Source: Humulus lupulus (taxonomy: Eukaryota > Streptophyta > Magnoliopsida > Rosales > Cannabaceae). From it: 64,000 nucleotides of DNA. The DNA lies in assembly GCF_963169125.1 (NCBI RefSeq), contig NC_084797.1, positions 102,263,868-102,327,867 on the forward strand, in the 5' to 3' direction. The translations under genes and the position numbers were made by a program. This document shows, one piece after another, positions 10,911 to 20,877 of this stretch. Below the pieces are notes generated by a model. It searched no databases. It saw only the letters and a list, made by a program, of their open reading frames with translations, and was not told the origin of the DNA. The first letter of the stretch is position 1. The number at the start of each line of letters is the position of its first letter.

Positions 10911-11599
10911 ACAGCCCTTCTTAAAGGACTGGCTTGTTCAAATTTTCCCATTAATTTTTACAAGTTTTGCAAAGAGGGTTAGCCACGGTGTATGGCTAAC
11001 TGCTCGTATATGTAAGATTCTGTTTCAGAATCATTCGTAAAGACATGATTAGTCCATTTTTAATACGAAATTATAAGGGACTGCGCTCAGCCAGTCGTTC
11101 TTGCCAACCTTTGTGAATTTACATTTACAAGTATTTGTTCATTACGTGTGTTGTTTTGCTGTATTACAAGTATCATTTTTCCGCACGAACAGGAATGTTC
11201 GGACAGGCCATGGTCAAGGCAAGTGACCAAGGACCTAAGAGCTCCTCGATCACTTGGGGGGCATATAAGGCACATCGATAGCAAAGCATACTCTCAAGGT
11301 ATGTAAACACATGAACAAAATGAGTGAAAGCATGCTTCAAGTACTTAGAGTATTTTTTCAAAATATATGATGCCAAAAGTACTATGCTAAGTTCGGTCAT
11401 ACGAACAAACGTTATAATAAGTAAAAATATTATAACACCAAGAGTCAAGCTTTTACACCGCAAGCATTGCTGCTTGGATGTAATTGTTCAAACAAAAAGA
11501 TTTACTGCCCGTGCAGCAAAGTTTAAAAAGATATTATTGTCTTTACATTGCGACCCGTGGGTCGCGTGTTTAAAAAAGAAAGAAGAACAGCTAAATAAA
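10911..11599 (+). other. Tat1 spacer between integrase and antisense gene
   Basis: About 690 bp with no credible coding sequence. It separates two convergent coding regions, pol on + and the antisense gene on -. Blocks of it are shared with the matching spacer of Tat2 (41229-41913), for example CATTACGTGTGTTGTTTTGC and GATCACTTGGGGG. That suggests a conserved non-coding function such as 3' processing. Confidence 0.6.
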
Positions 11600-14262
11600 T
11601 TAAGAGGCATGGGGGACAGGAGGATCCTGGGCAACAACCTGGTCAGTCTCTTCCTCGATGGTTTCTTCGTCCAAACCAACGATGCTTGGGGTTGCAGGAG
11701 TCGCAGCTCTCGCCTCCTCTTCAGCCAGTTGAGCAGCGCACCGAGCCAACTCCGCAACTCTGACCTCCTCTGAAAGGTAGCTAAAGTCAGCACCCTGATT
11801 GTGTTTCCAAAAGTTATAGAAACATCGGAGTGTCGCCCTCTTATACTTTTCCAGATTCTTGGAGTTGTCAAGCTCCGACTGCTGCACCTTGCCCTCAAGA
11901 GTGGCAATAGTCTCGTCCTTAGACTTGACTACCCCCTCCAGATGCTTGATCTCGCGGAGATGAGTTTTATTGTACGACCGGTACTCTTCCCTCAGCTTAA
12001 CCGCTGCATCTTTAGCAGCTTCAGCCGCGGACAGTTTGGTCACCGCTGCATCCCGCTCTCGGACCACCGTCCCCAACTCCTTAGCTTGTTTGGCTTCAGC
12101 AGCCGAAAGCTCCTCAGCCGCCTTCACCTGATGTTTCTCGAGAACTTTAGCCTCAATCTGCTCAAAGTAGGCCTGGACTCGGGTACGAGCAGTAATGGCA
12201 GAAAGTAAGGCCTGTAAACGAAAGAAAAAGAAGTCAAGACTTATCACGAGAACTGAAAAAACAAAGACTCGAGAAACAAAGAAATACTTACGCTGGAGAT
12301 CTCGTTCAGAGTCCTGTTCAGGATCTGATCGACTGGTAGCTCTACAGCTTGGATCATGGCAGCCCCAACACGCTCACCTCTGCCAATCCGTTCAATTCGA
12401 TCCTTAGCGGATCGAATGGTATGGCTCACGAGCCTGGCCTCATGAGCCTCTTCGCGAGAAAGATGCTCCCTAGCAGGCGCAGGTGGAGGATTGGACCGAG
12501 CAGGGGTGTTTTGCTGTTCAGAAGGAGCTGGAGGAGGGGTAGGAGTTCGCCCAGTCGGTGCAGGACTTTGCCCGGTTGGAGTGCCCTGAGGAAGGTCTTC
12601 TGGTCGACTCTTCTTGGCTGAAGGGCCTCGACTGGTTTCACCAGTTCGTTTCTTTGACCTCCGTTGAAGTTGAGGGACTTCCTCTTCCTCTTCGGCCTGG
12701 TACATGTCAAAGATATTGGGAGTCGACATATCTGCATGAAAATAAACACAAGAGGTTAATAAGGGAAGAAAAAGGTGAAAAAAAGTAATACAACAGAAAG
12801 AAGATAATAAAGTGAATACCCGAGCTACAACTACTGGTCGCTATACTATTGACTCTATTAATCATATACTCATTTTCTGTCATGAAGAAGTTTGGCCCTA
12901 GATTTGGAGCATATGTAAAGTTGCCATCCCCGTCAAACATGTGACAGGGGATTGGCAGACCATTTAAAAGCGAAATAACGTTACCATTGTCATCAGAAGA
13001 CTCTTCCAAGTCAACAACTGGTTCTTTGGCCTTTTCTTTCCCCTTGCCTTGGGGAGCAGAAGGCCTTTCTGCAGAAGGGCTGCCCGTGGGTTCCCTGATC
13101 GTAACTCCTGTTGGCCTCCTCCTTGGAGAGGGCACAGGAAGTTGCTGCTCGGGAACCCCCCCGGCAGTGGGTTCGTCCGTTTCGGACCCTCTATTGTCAT
13201 GGCGAGGAGCCAGAAGGCCAGACGACCTCAAATTCTTTTCTTGTGTCAAGGTCTTGACACATTTGGTAGCAGCAGACATCTTGGCCAGAGTGTCAGACCT
13301 CGACACCATATCTGGTGTTGGGGTCGGACGCAACCAGGGGCCTGAAAAGCAAGTCGAGTTTGAGAAATGACGAAAGGAAATACTCTATGATAAAGTATCG
13401 ACCAAGGCAAAGACAAAATTGTACCTCCTCTCGCGAAAGCCAAGTTGTTGCTGGATATATCCGGAGTAAAGAAGTACTCCTTGTTGTAATGTCCCACGTT
13501 TGATATGTGGGTGGTGCCACTCAAAAACGTCCGGCCAGTTTCCTGATGACAGAAGTGAAAAAAGCCCGTCCCGTTGTGTTGAGGATTGGACTTAAGGTCA
13601 AAGAGGTAATTAACCTCATGAGGTGAAGGTTCTGGCCATTTGTTAAGTTTGTACAGGACATAGAGTGCAGCCAACATCCTATATCCATTAGGGGTTATTT
13701 GAAAGGGAGCGACGCCGAAATAATTGGCCACCCCCACAAAGAAAGGATGAAGAGGGAGATAAGCCCCCGCTTCAATGTGATACCGGGACCAGGCGCTGTT
13801 TGCCCCTCCTGGACGGTTAGCCCTCTGCTCCGCAGTAGGACGTGTAATGGTTACCCCCGTTAGGGGGTATTTTCTGAAGCAGTTCGCGACCATCCGAAGG
13901 GTCATCGAACTGGCTGGAGGAGTGTACCACTCGACATCAGGCGGATTGCGATGACGAGGACGAGCCCTAGTTTGGATATTGGGGTCAAGAGTAAGATTCT
14001 CTCGACCACTGGTCGAGGGAGCCCCCGCCTGCGAATCAGGCTGGGCAGAAGGAGAAGGGTTACTTTCAGATTCGGTCCTTTTCTTGCCAGAGGATTTTGA
14101 ACGGGCCATTGAAGGAGAATGGTGCGGTCTGGAAGAGGCTCGTGAGAAGGGTATCTGGTGGATGCGATCGGCTAGTTGTTCTTCTCCCTCGAGCAGTTGG
14201 GCAAGGAGGTCGTCGTCGATGGGTCTCTCACCTCCCCACAAATCTGGCATTAAAATCTGCAA
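11600..14262 (-). CDS. Tat1 antisense gene: 'putative gypsy-type transposase' domain plus coiled coil, 4 exons
   Basis: The predicted exons (minus) are 14262-13425, 13341-12820, 12731-12292 and 12211-11600. All introns are GT-AG. The exon lengths 838+522+440+612 give 2412 nt, an unbroken 803-residue frame. Exon 1 has a Ser/Pro-rich head and the conserved plant domain usually labelled gypsy-type transposase/Transposase_28 (SAWSRYHIEAGAYLPLHPFF, NYFGVAPFQITPNGYRML, FYFCHQETGR-like segment). Exons 2-3 are polar and low-complexity with basic KKR stretches. Exon 4 is a long coiled coil (about residues 610-750) and an acidic tail. Tat2 keeps the same four-exon plan. No DDE or other catalytic motif is visible, so the 'transposase' label is only a family name. 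An alternative start is MARSKSS at about 14109. Confidence 0.78.
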
Positions 14263-15063
14263 ACAGAAGAATGGGGAGGCGAGGTCAGAGGGATCTAGGA
14301 GATTCTTAAAGTAACGCTGGTCGAAGTATAAAAGCCAAGCCTTTATATAACAGCATTCTAACTAAGTCTCTCTGCGCAAACAGTTTAAAAAACGGACCAA
14401 AAGGGTGAAAGTGAAAAGTTTTCCTGAAAAGCTTTTTCGACTCCCCTCACAACGGGAAGAAACTATTTCCAACTGGTTTAAAAAATCGAAATGCTACTTC
14501 GATCCTACGTCCTAAAAAGCGCCAATCCTGGGTTTTAAACCTACTCATAAGCCTACGTTGCCTACAAAGACATCTTATCTACAGGCGTTCAAAAAAAAAA
14601 AAAAAAAAAAAACCAGAAACCAAGAGATTCGAACAGTACACCATTTAAGAGCATGCACCACAAAAGGTTAGAAGCATGGAGTTTCAGAGTAACTTACCAA
14701 AGAAAGTGGTCGTGAAGATGGAAGTGAAAGTTTCGGGAGTCAATGAGCCCACCGTCTGATCCTACAGCACAAAGGAAGGTTCGCCAGAGAGAGTAAAGCT
14801 CTGGTTTTTTAGGGTTTTCGACAGAGAGGTGGCGTGCGTAAAAAGGAAAGAAGTGGTTCAAGTAACCTTATATAAGTTTGTCTTTGGTATTCAAAAGGCG
14901 TGATCATTAGTTTTCCATTTTCGAAGTATGGGGAAGCGTAATGGCCGTCAAAATTATTTCTGGGAAACTGAAAAGCCTTGATTAGACAGGAGTGGTTTGC
15001 TTTTTTCAAGAACGCACGAAGGGCTCTGACACGTCAGGAGGGGTTACCGAAGGGTCGTTCGCT
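14263..15063. other. Tat1 3' non-coding region upstream of the antisense gene
   Basis: No coding sequence. It holds a homopolymer A run of about 22 at 14589-14611 and a second TATATAAG-like motif (minus) near 14870. It is the likely 5' regulatory region of the antisense gene and the leader to the polypurine tract. Confidence 0.55.
14341..14349 (-). promoter_or_regulatory. Possible TATA box for the antisense gene
   Basis: The minus strand reads TATATAAAG about 80 bp upstream of ATG 14262. Position and sequence fit a plant core promoter. There is no further support. Confidence 0.35.
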
Positions 15064-15108
15064 CAAAGTTTATTTACTGTTCGTGGTAAATAAACTTTGG
15101 GGGGCAAA
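15064..15108 (+). other. Perfect 14-bp hairpin overlapping the Tat1 polypurine tract
   Basis: CAAAGTTTATTTAC (15064-15077) is exactly reverse-complemented by 15086-15099 with an 8-nt loop. The right arm runs straight into the polypurine tract TTTGGGGGGCAAA, which ends at 15108 next to the 3' LTR. Confidence 0.75.
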
Positions 15109-15697
15109 TGTTATCCAATAAATTAGCATTTGTGACGAGGCGAATAATCTCTTGACACGTGGCTGACACCTGGAGCGTCTGCTAGAGTATCGACCAGGAG
15201 ACACACCAGAAGCAGGACAGACCTGTTTTTACCACGACCAGACTGGTCGGTGGTTCCGCTAGCAAAGCAACATTTATGGAAAGATCTTATGTATCCCGAA
15301 TTTATTTCATGCAATCTTCTGAATATCCCATGATTCAGGGGATAATATCTGTAACAATATTGGGCAACCCTCCATGAGCCTATAAAAAGCAGGAGATGGC
15401 TCATGGGAAGGGACTTTTGGGAGCCCGGGAAATCATAGAAATATAGAAATTATCTGTGAAAACTAGTATTGTTTATGAGGAGTGTTGAAACTCATTGAGC
15501 CCAAGTTCTCTGATCACACTTTTGTTCCCATATCAATATCATTCTAAGTGGACGTAGGTCATTACCAGATTCTGGGGCCGAACCACTATAAATTACTGTG
15601 TTTTCTTTACTTTTGTCATTACGTTATTATCTACACATATTCGTCTATATCATTCATATTTTGACTCCGTGTCAGTTGGCTAAATCGAGGGTCAACA
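15109..15697 (+). repeat. Tat1 3' LTR
   Basis: The length is the same as that of the 5' LTR and the ends are identical. It is preceded directly by the polypurine tract TTTGGGGGGCAAA and followed by the target duplication CATAC. Confidence 0.92.
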
Positions 15698-16787
15698 CAT
15701 ACAATCTATTTAACTTAGATAAAGCATTAAGTTCTATTGAAACAAGTTAATCTAGGCAATAAATTAATGAAGCATATAATTCATTTAACCTAGGTTCTAT
15801 TTTTCATCACAATCAACAATTCTTTTGACTTAACTATCAATTGCAATTTATCACACACACTTAGAATCCTAAACTATTAGGTGAGTAGTAATTCTAAGAT
15901 GACAATTGAATAATGTAAAACCTTAATTAGTTGGCCACCTAACAAGAAATTACAAAATTCATAACATTCAATTGGAAAAATAGAAACAATCTAATATTGA
16001 GAGAAATTGAAGAACAATATTCATTATTAATAATCAAGAATTCATGTCTTGGGTTTTGAATTAACCCTTAACCTAAAAAGAATCTACTCCATAATTGTAA
16101 TCATAATCACAAACATAATTATAATTAAAATTAAAGAGATAAAGGGAAGAAAAGAACTAGATTGATGAACAAAAGTAATGTAGTCTTGTAGTCTTTTCTT
16201 CAGCCTCCTTTCAGTCTTTTTGTCTCTCTAAACCGTAATCCAAACCTCATTCCTGATTCTCACCCTAATCTCCTTTTATATCTCTCTTAAAATAATCATA
16301 AAAATCTGAAAGAATTCAAAATTTAAACTCGTGCCGCGGCAGGCATTTTCCCTTGCCGCGGCAAAGAATGACGAATGACACTTCTGGGTTCTCGTGCCGC
16401 GGCAAGAATTTTCCTTTGCCGCGGCAAGAAGCTCTCTGTTTTACTCGTAGCGGCAAGGATTTTTCCTTGTAGCGGCGAGTACTCTGCTGCCTTGTCTCGT
16501 AGCGGCAAGGATTTTTCCCTGTAGCAGCGAGCTCTCTGCTTGATTATGCTTTCATTCTTTTTCGATTTTTTTTCTCCTCTTTAACTTTACTCCAATGATT
16601 ATAACCCTACAATATTATCATCAAACCAAAAACTCATTAAAATATATACATTATCCTCAAAAATGACGATTCAGTTTAAATGAAATAAATTAGCAAAACA
16701 ATTCTAACCATCCTCAAACACACTACTTATTAACATAAAACCCTAAAGAATAAGAAATAAACTTTATACAAAAATGGACTTATCACA
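15698..16787 (-). repeat. Athila 5' LTR, outer piece
   Basis: This is the continuation of the Athila LTR after Tat1. It ends at 16787 with TTATCACA, i.e. the minus-strand LTR starts TGTGATAAG. With the inner piece the LTR totals about 1.5 kb, a normal Athila length. It is AT-rich except for a GC-rich block of repeated hairpins at 16330-16532. Confidence 0.75.
16330..16532. repeat. Four GC-rich hairpin repeats inside the Athila LTR
   Basis: Four units of about 35 bp lie at roughly 16330, 16393, 16445 and 16497. Each has the plan CGTGCCGCGGCAAG, a short ATTTTCC-type loop, then CTTGCCGCGGCA, so each unit can fold on itself. The first two keep CCGCGG. The last two have drifted to TAGCGGC. The units stand out against very AT-rich flanks. 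Confidence 0.7.
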
Positions 16788-19168
16788 GGTCATTTAAATA
16801 AAAATGTGAACCTAAAGCCATAAACATGTTAGATTTAAAATATTTGGTCATAAACAGATAATTTTCATTAAAATAAATGTTTTGCACATGGGATCCCAAA
16901 ACATGGTTTAGAGGACATATTTACAAAATTTCCAAGTGTTATAAATAAACAAAGCCACTCTAATGGAAAAATACACATTTTTTGTTTCTGTCCTTGCACA
17001 ATCCCTCGACCGTGGCGATCGAGCAACTGACAATGTACACCTTGCCCTTAGAGCTCTCCAACCCACGGTTGATTAATCTTACCCTTGCCTTTACCTGCAC
17101 CACGTAGCACCCGTGAGTCGAGGCACAGCAAGAAAACCATATACAGAACATAACCAATAACAATAATCAAACAATTCATAATTCATTAATCAAATACTCA
17201 GCAGACCACAACATTCACATGACCAGCGATAATAATTGACAAATCAATAGTCTTTTAACCAGATATTCAACATGCCATAATCATCAAATTAACAACAGTA
17301 AACATATCATACAAGTCGACGCCCTTAGGCCGCACCCTCTATTTTTCTCACTGACTCCGGCTCACTTAGGCTGAGCTCAGTGATTATATAATTAACCTCA
17401 GCTACCAGTGGCCGAGCTGTGTCCTGTGCACAAATATTAACTCCGGCACTCTTAGGCCGTTTATCTCATGCTCACATGGCATAATACCATCATACAACAT
17501 TGCATTACAAGTATATGGAACCCTTAGTCCCAACATAGTCACACAACCGGGTGCATTTTTCTTACCTTTTATTCCGAGTGGAGAAGGTGAACTGGTTCCA
17601 AGCACGGTCCTTAGCCTCGAGTCGTAAACCTAGTCACAAGGGCCATTGATATCCATCAACTTCCAATCAGAAATAAAATACCTAGGGAACAAAAACTAGC
17701 CTCCGGTATCTCAATTTCTACTAAACCAGGTAATAGAAATTGTCCCGAGCCCCTAGGTTTGAACCCCCGAGTCCTAACAACACTTGAATTACTTCCAAGA
17801 TCAAACTACCCAGGCGGGTCGCAACTTGGCTCAGCAAGTCACGACTTGCCCCAAGTCAGAGAGCAAGCTCCCAAGCCAAAGGGGAGGCGGGTTGTGACTT
17901 GGCCAGGCAAGTCGCGGCGCACCCCCAAGTTAGAGAGCACCTCAGCCCAGAAGGGCCACACGCACTGCGACGCCCCCTACCTAGGTTGCAGCATGCCCCC
18001 GTCGACCCAGAAAATTCTGGGTTTTCCTCCTCCTTCTTCCCAGCCAAGAACACCCACTTAAGCCCAGAATTTTCCCTATCTTTTCCCCCAAAATTAACAC
18101 TAAACCATCCATAATTACAAGACTACATTACACATTTATTAATCATCAAAACCTTAGTTATAATAGCAACATCACTGTCTCAATTCCACCAGAATCAAAC
18201 ACTCCAAAAGCCTAGACTAATTCTGCTAAAGAACATAGGATTCAACCCAAACCAAATCAATAAAACACAAAAATTAAACACCAAGGTTCTTACCTCAAAT
18301 TGTAGCCCTACTCCCCAACTAAATCCTTGCTCCAATTCAGCTTAGTCCCTTGAATTGTCCTCTGTTTTCTAGCTCAAATTCTCAGCTTGAAACCCCTCTA
18401 GATTTCCTTCTAAGACTCCAATTCCAAGCCCAAGCTTCAACCCTTCCTTCACCCTTAGCTCTCAAGCCTTAAACTTCCTTCAACAGCCCCAAAAGTTTCA
18501 GTCATCAAGAGAGAGAAAGAGTAATATGTGAGAGTGAGAAAGAAGAGGCAGGAGAAGTTCTATTTTCTTCCTAGATAAACCAGAGTATATCCTTTCTAAG
18601 GAAAAGACCAACTTGCCCCTCCACCTATAAGTAATCCTTTAGCTAATCTAAGGGCCAAAATAGTCATTTACCCTCAATTCCCGCTAATTCCTCAAGTGTT
18701 CCTAATATTTACCAATTAAATCTCGTCATCCAATTAATCATCAATTATTTATCAAAATGTCTAATAGTCCCCAATATATTTTCTAAATTCCCGAAAATAC
18801 CCCCAAGCTCCCCCGAGCCAAGTATAAATCCCCGCCGTGACTATTTCACCAATCCGCTCGCCAGGACCATCTCGAGCCATATACTGCAAATATATCCACA
18901 TAATAATGTGGTCTCAATAATTTATCACACATAATTACATTTATGCCCTCAACGGGCCAAAATTACAAATATGCCCTTAAAAGCTACACAGAGCCCGCAT
19001 GCATATTTAATACTCATAAACATGCATTTAGTCATTTTCACATAATCATAAAATCAGGCATGCCACATAATCATGCATTTTATCATTAATTCACATAAAT
19101 ACCAATTATGCCCTCCCGGCACACTAATTAAGGCCCTTAAGCCTTATTAGCAATTTTGGGTCGCTATA
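16788..19168 (-). repeat. Chromovirus (Del/Tekay-type) LTR, minus, one end hidden by Athila
   Basis: Read on the minus strand from 19168 it starts TATAGCGACCC and follows the same sequence as the LTRs at 20878 and 44485 (CTAATAAGGCTTAAGGGCC, GTGTGCCGGGAGGGCATAAT). It includes the block around GGTGCAGGTAAAGGC (RC near 17080-17136). At 16788 it stops abruptly within its 3' part, where Athila begins, so its remainder should lie beyond Athila, left of the window. It contains no genes. The 17759-18061 open frame is only GC-rich LTR sequence. Confidence 0.75.
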
Positions 19169-19854
19169 GTTTTTACCTTTATCACTTGGTGTCATTAACC
19201 CTAATATAATTGGGATTAAAACTACAACAATTTGGTCCACACAAATACTTATCCTCACATGGCCGGCCATTAAATTTCTATTTATGTAATCATATAATTT
19301 TTTTTATAAAGTTTAATAAATATTTCTTAAGAAGAAAAATCCAAATTGACTTTCTATAACATTTTTCACTCATAATAAAGTTATTATATTTAAAAAAAAA
19401 AACTTAACACATAATAATTAAATTAAATGTCTCTCATATTAAATTTAATTAATCACACAATAAAATTTAACCTAAGGTCCATTCATGAAATAAAATTCCA
19501 CAATTCGGTAAAATTAAGCATTTAACACAAAATGCCCTAAAATTTCCATTTTCTCTTAGGTTTATTATTTTTGACCAAACTTTAATTTTTATGAATGTAT
19601 TTTATGCCCAAAATATATTTTCCATAGTTTTTCATTTTATTTTCTGAGATTTTTACCCGATTAGGGTTTTTGTGTCAGTCCAAAACTGAAAGTCTTATCT
19701 TGACTTTTAATAACAAAATTCATAATTTGGCTAGCAATAACTCATGGAAATAAATTTCAAACAAATAAAATATTATTTAAAATAATATTCTTAACTCGGG
19801 GAAAACAATCTCGACTTGAGTCGTTTAAAGGTACCCGAAACGCAAGACGCTACA
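19169..19854 (-). repeat. Presumed 3' LTR piece of the chromovirus
   Basis: Very AT-rich sequence with no genes. The minus strand starts TGTAGCGTCTTGCG at 19854, just after the end of pol and an AAACCTCTATAAAT leader. I could not match it to a second LTR at the other end (27149 onward), so the identity is inferred from position. Confidence 0.45.
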
Positions 19855-19880
19855 ATTTATAGAGGTTTCATCCTCAAAAC

Positions 19881-20872
19881 TTAAATCAAATGAGGATACA
19901 ACTCCCTCATCTTGTCTTCTATTTCCCAGGTTGCCTCTTCAATGCCATGGTTACACCATTGCACCTTTACCAACGGCACCGTCTTGTTCCTTAACACTTT
20001 TTCCTTTCGGTCTAGAATCATCACCGACTTCTCCTCATAGACGAGTTGAGGATCAATACTCAGTTTTTCATAGATGAGTACATGCGAGGGATCGCACATG
20101 TATTTTCTCAACAAGGATACATGAAACATGTCATGCACCTTAGACAGGGCGGGCGGAAGAGCTAAACAATAAGCTACTTCCCTGATCCTCTCTATGATTT
20201 CGAAAGGTCCAATGAACCTTGGGCTAAGCTTTCCTTTCTTCCCGAACCGCATAGCCCCTCGTAGCGAAGCTACCTTCAGCAACACATTATCTCCAACCTC
20301 AAACATCAGGGGTCTCCTACGTCGGTCAGCATATTTGTGTTGTCGATCAACCGAAGTTTGTAAGCGTTGCCTTATCTATCGAATGTCCTTGGTAATCTGA
20401 TCAACCTCATCCGATCCGAGAAACTTTCTTTCACCGGTCTCGTGCCAATGAATTAGTGATCGACATTTCCTTCCATACAAAGCCTCATACGGAGCCATCT
20501 TGATTGAATCATGATGGCTATTATTGTAAGCGAACTTTATCAATGGAAGTTTCTCATTCCATGACCCTTGAAAGTCGAGCACGCATGCTCTTAGCATATT
20601 TTCCAGGTTTGGAATTGTTTGTTCACTTTGACAGTCTGTTTGTGGGTGGAAAGAAGTGTTGATCTTCAGTTTAATACCAAACCCCGTTTGGATTCTATCC
20701 CAGAATGTTGAGGTGAAACGTTTGTCACGATCTGATACGATGGAGTTGGGTACACCATACAGTCTCATTATTTCTGCAATGTAAGTATCTGCTAACTTAT
20801 GTGCCCCATAAGTTACCTTGATCGGCAAGAAATGAGAAGACTTAGTCAGCCTTTCTACGATAACCCAAAAGG
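19881..20872 (-). pseudogene. Chromovirus integrase 3' half and chromodomain
   Basis: This is the downstream part of the interrupted integrase. It holds SSHFLPIKVTYG, the second catalytic aspartate in IVSDRDKRFTSTFW, NTSFHPQTDCQSEQT with the region of the third acidic residue, and the GPFEIIERI module. It closes with a chromodomain-like tail (ILDRKEKVLRNKTVPLVKV, HGIEEATWE), the hallmark of chromoviruses and thought to target integration to heterochromatin. The frame is broken once near 20375. The last residues before the insertion join exactly to the piece that resumes at 23164. Confidence 0.8.
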
Positions 20873-20877
20873 CATCG

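Larger units (their letters stand above)
4452..15697 (+). mobile_element. Tat/Retand-type Ty3/gypsy retrotransposon Tat1, nearly complete
   Basis: This is an 11,246-bp element with two 589-bp LTRs (4452-5040, 15109-15697). By eye they differ at 4 positions (about 99.3% identical). It is flanked by the 5-bp duplication CATAC (4447-4451, 15698-15702). The order is LTR, PBS, gag-protease, RT/RNase H, integrase, then a long 3' region carrying an antisense four-exon gene, polypurine tract (ends 15108) and LTR. The domain order and the antisense extra ORF with the 'gypsy-type transposase' domain fit the Tat lineage. A deletion of about 427 bp relative to Tat2 removes the RNase H tail, so the copy is probably defective although young. 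Confidence 0.92.
1..16787 (-). mobile_element. Athila-type Ty3/gypsy retrotransposon, 5' part (interrupted by Tat1)
   Basis: The element is read on the minus strand. From right to left it has a 5' LTR (split by Tat1), an 18-nt primer-binding site, gag-protease, then reverse transcriptase running off position 1. The lineage call rests on the tRNA-Asp type PBS (TGGCGCCGTTGCCGGGGA), on Athila-style gag with a zinc knuckle, and on RT with the FMDDF motif. The 3' part and 3' LTR lie left of the window. The LTR boundary at 16787 is followed by GGTCA, the expected target-duplication position, but its partner is outside. The coding region is broken by two stops and a small deletion, so the copy is not autonomous. 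Host DNA to the right (16788 onward) is a chromovirus LTR, so Athila inserted into that LTR. Confidence 0.85.

Noticed and set aside
13425..14262. A DNA transposon transposase gene
   Set aside because: The domain is commonly labelled gypsy-type transposase, but no catalytic triad or terminal inverted repeats are seen. It belongs to the Tat retrotransposon.
14589..14611. Poly-A tail of a SINE or LINE insertion
   Set aside because: There is no target duplication or retroposon body next to it. It is a homopolymer in the Tat1 3' region.
16330..16532. CRISPR-like array
   Set aside because: Units are few, diverged and internally palindromic, without unique equal-length spacers, inside a plant LTR.
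17759..18061. Open frame of 100 codons in GC-rich sequence
   Set aside because: It lies in the variable GC-rich part of a chromovirus LTR and is not conserved in the sister LTRs.
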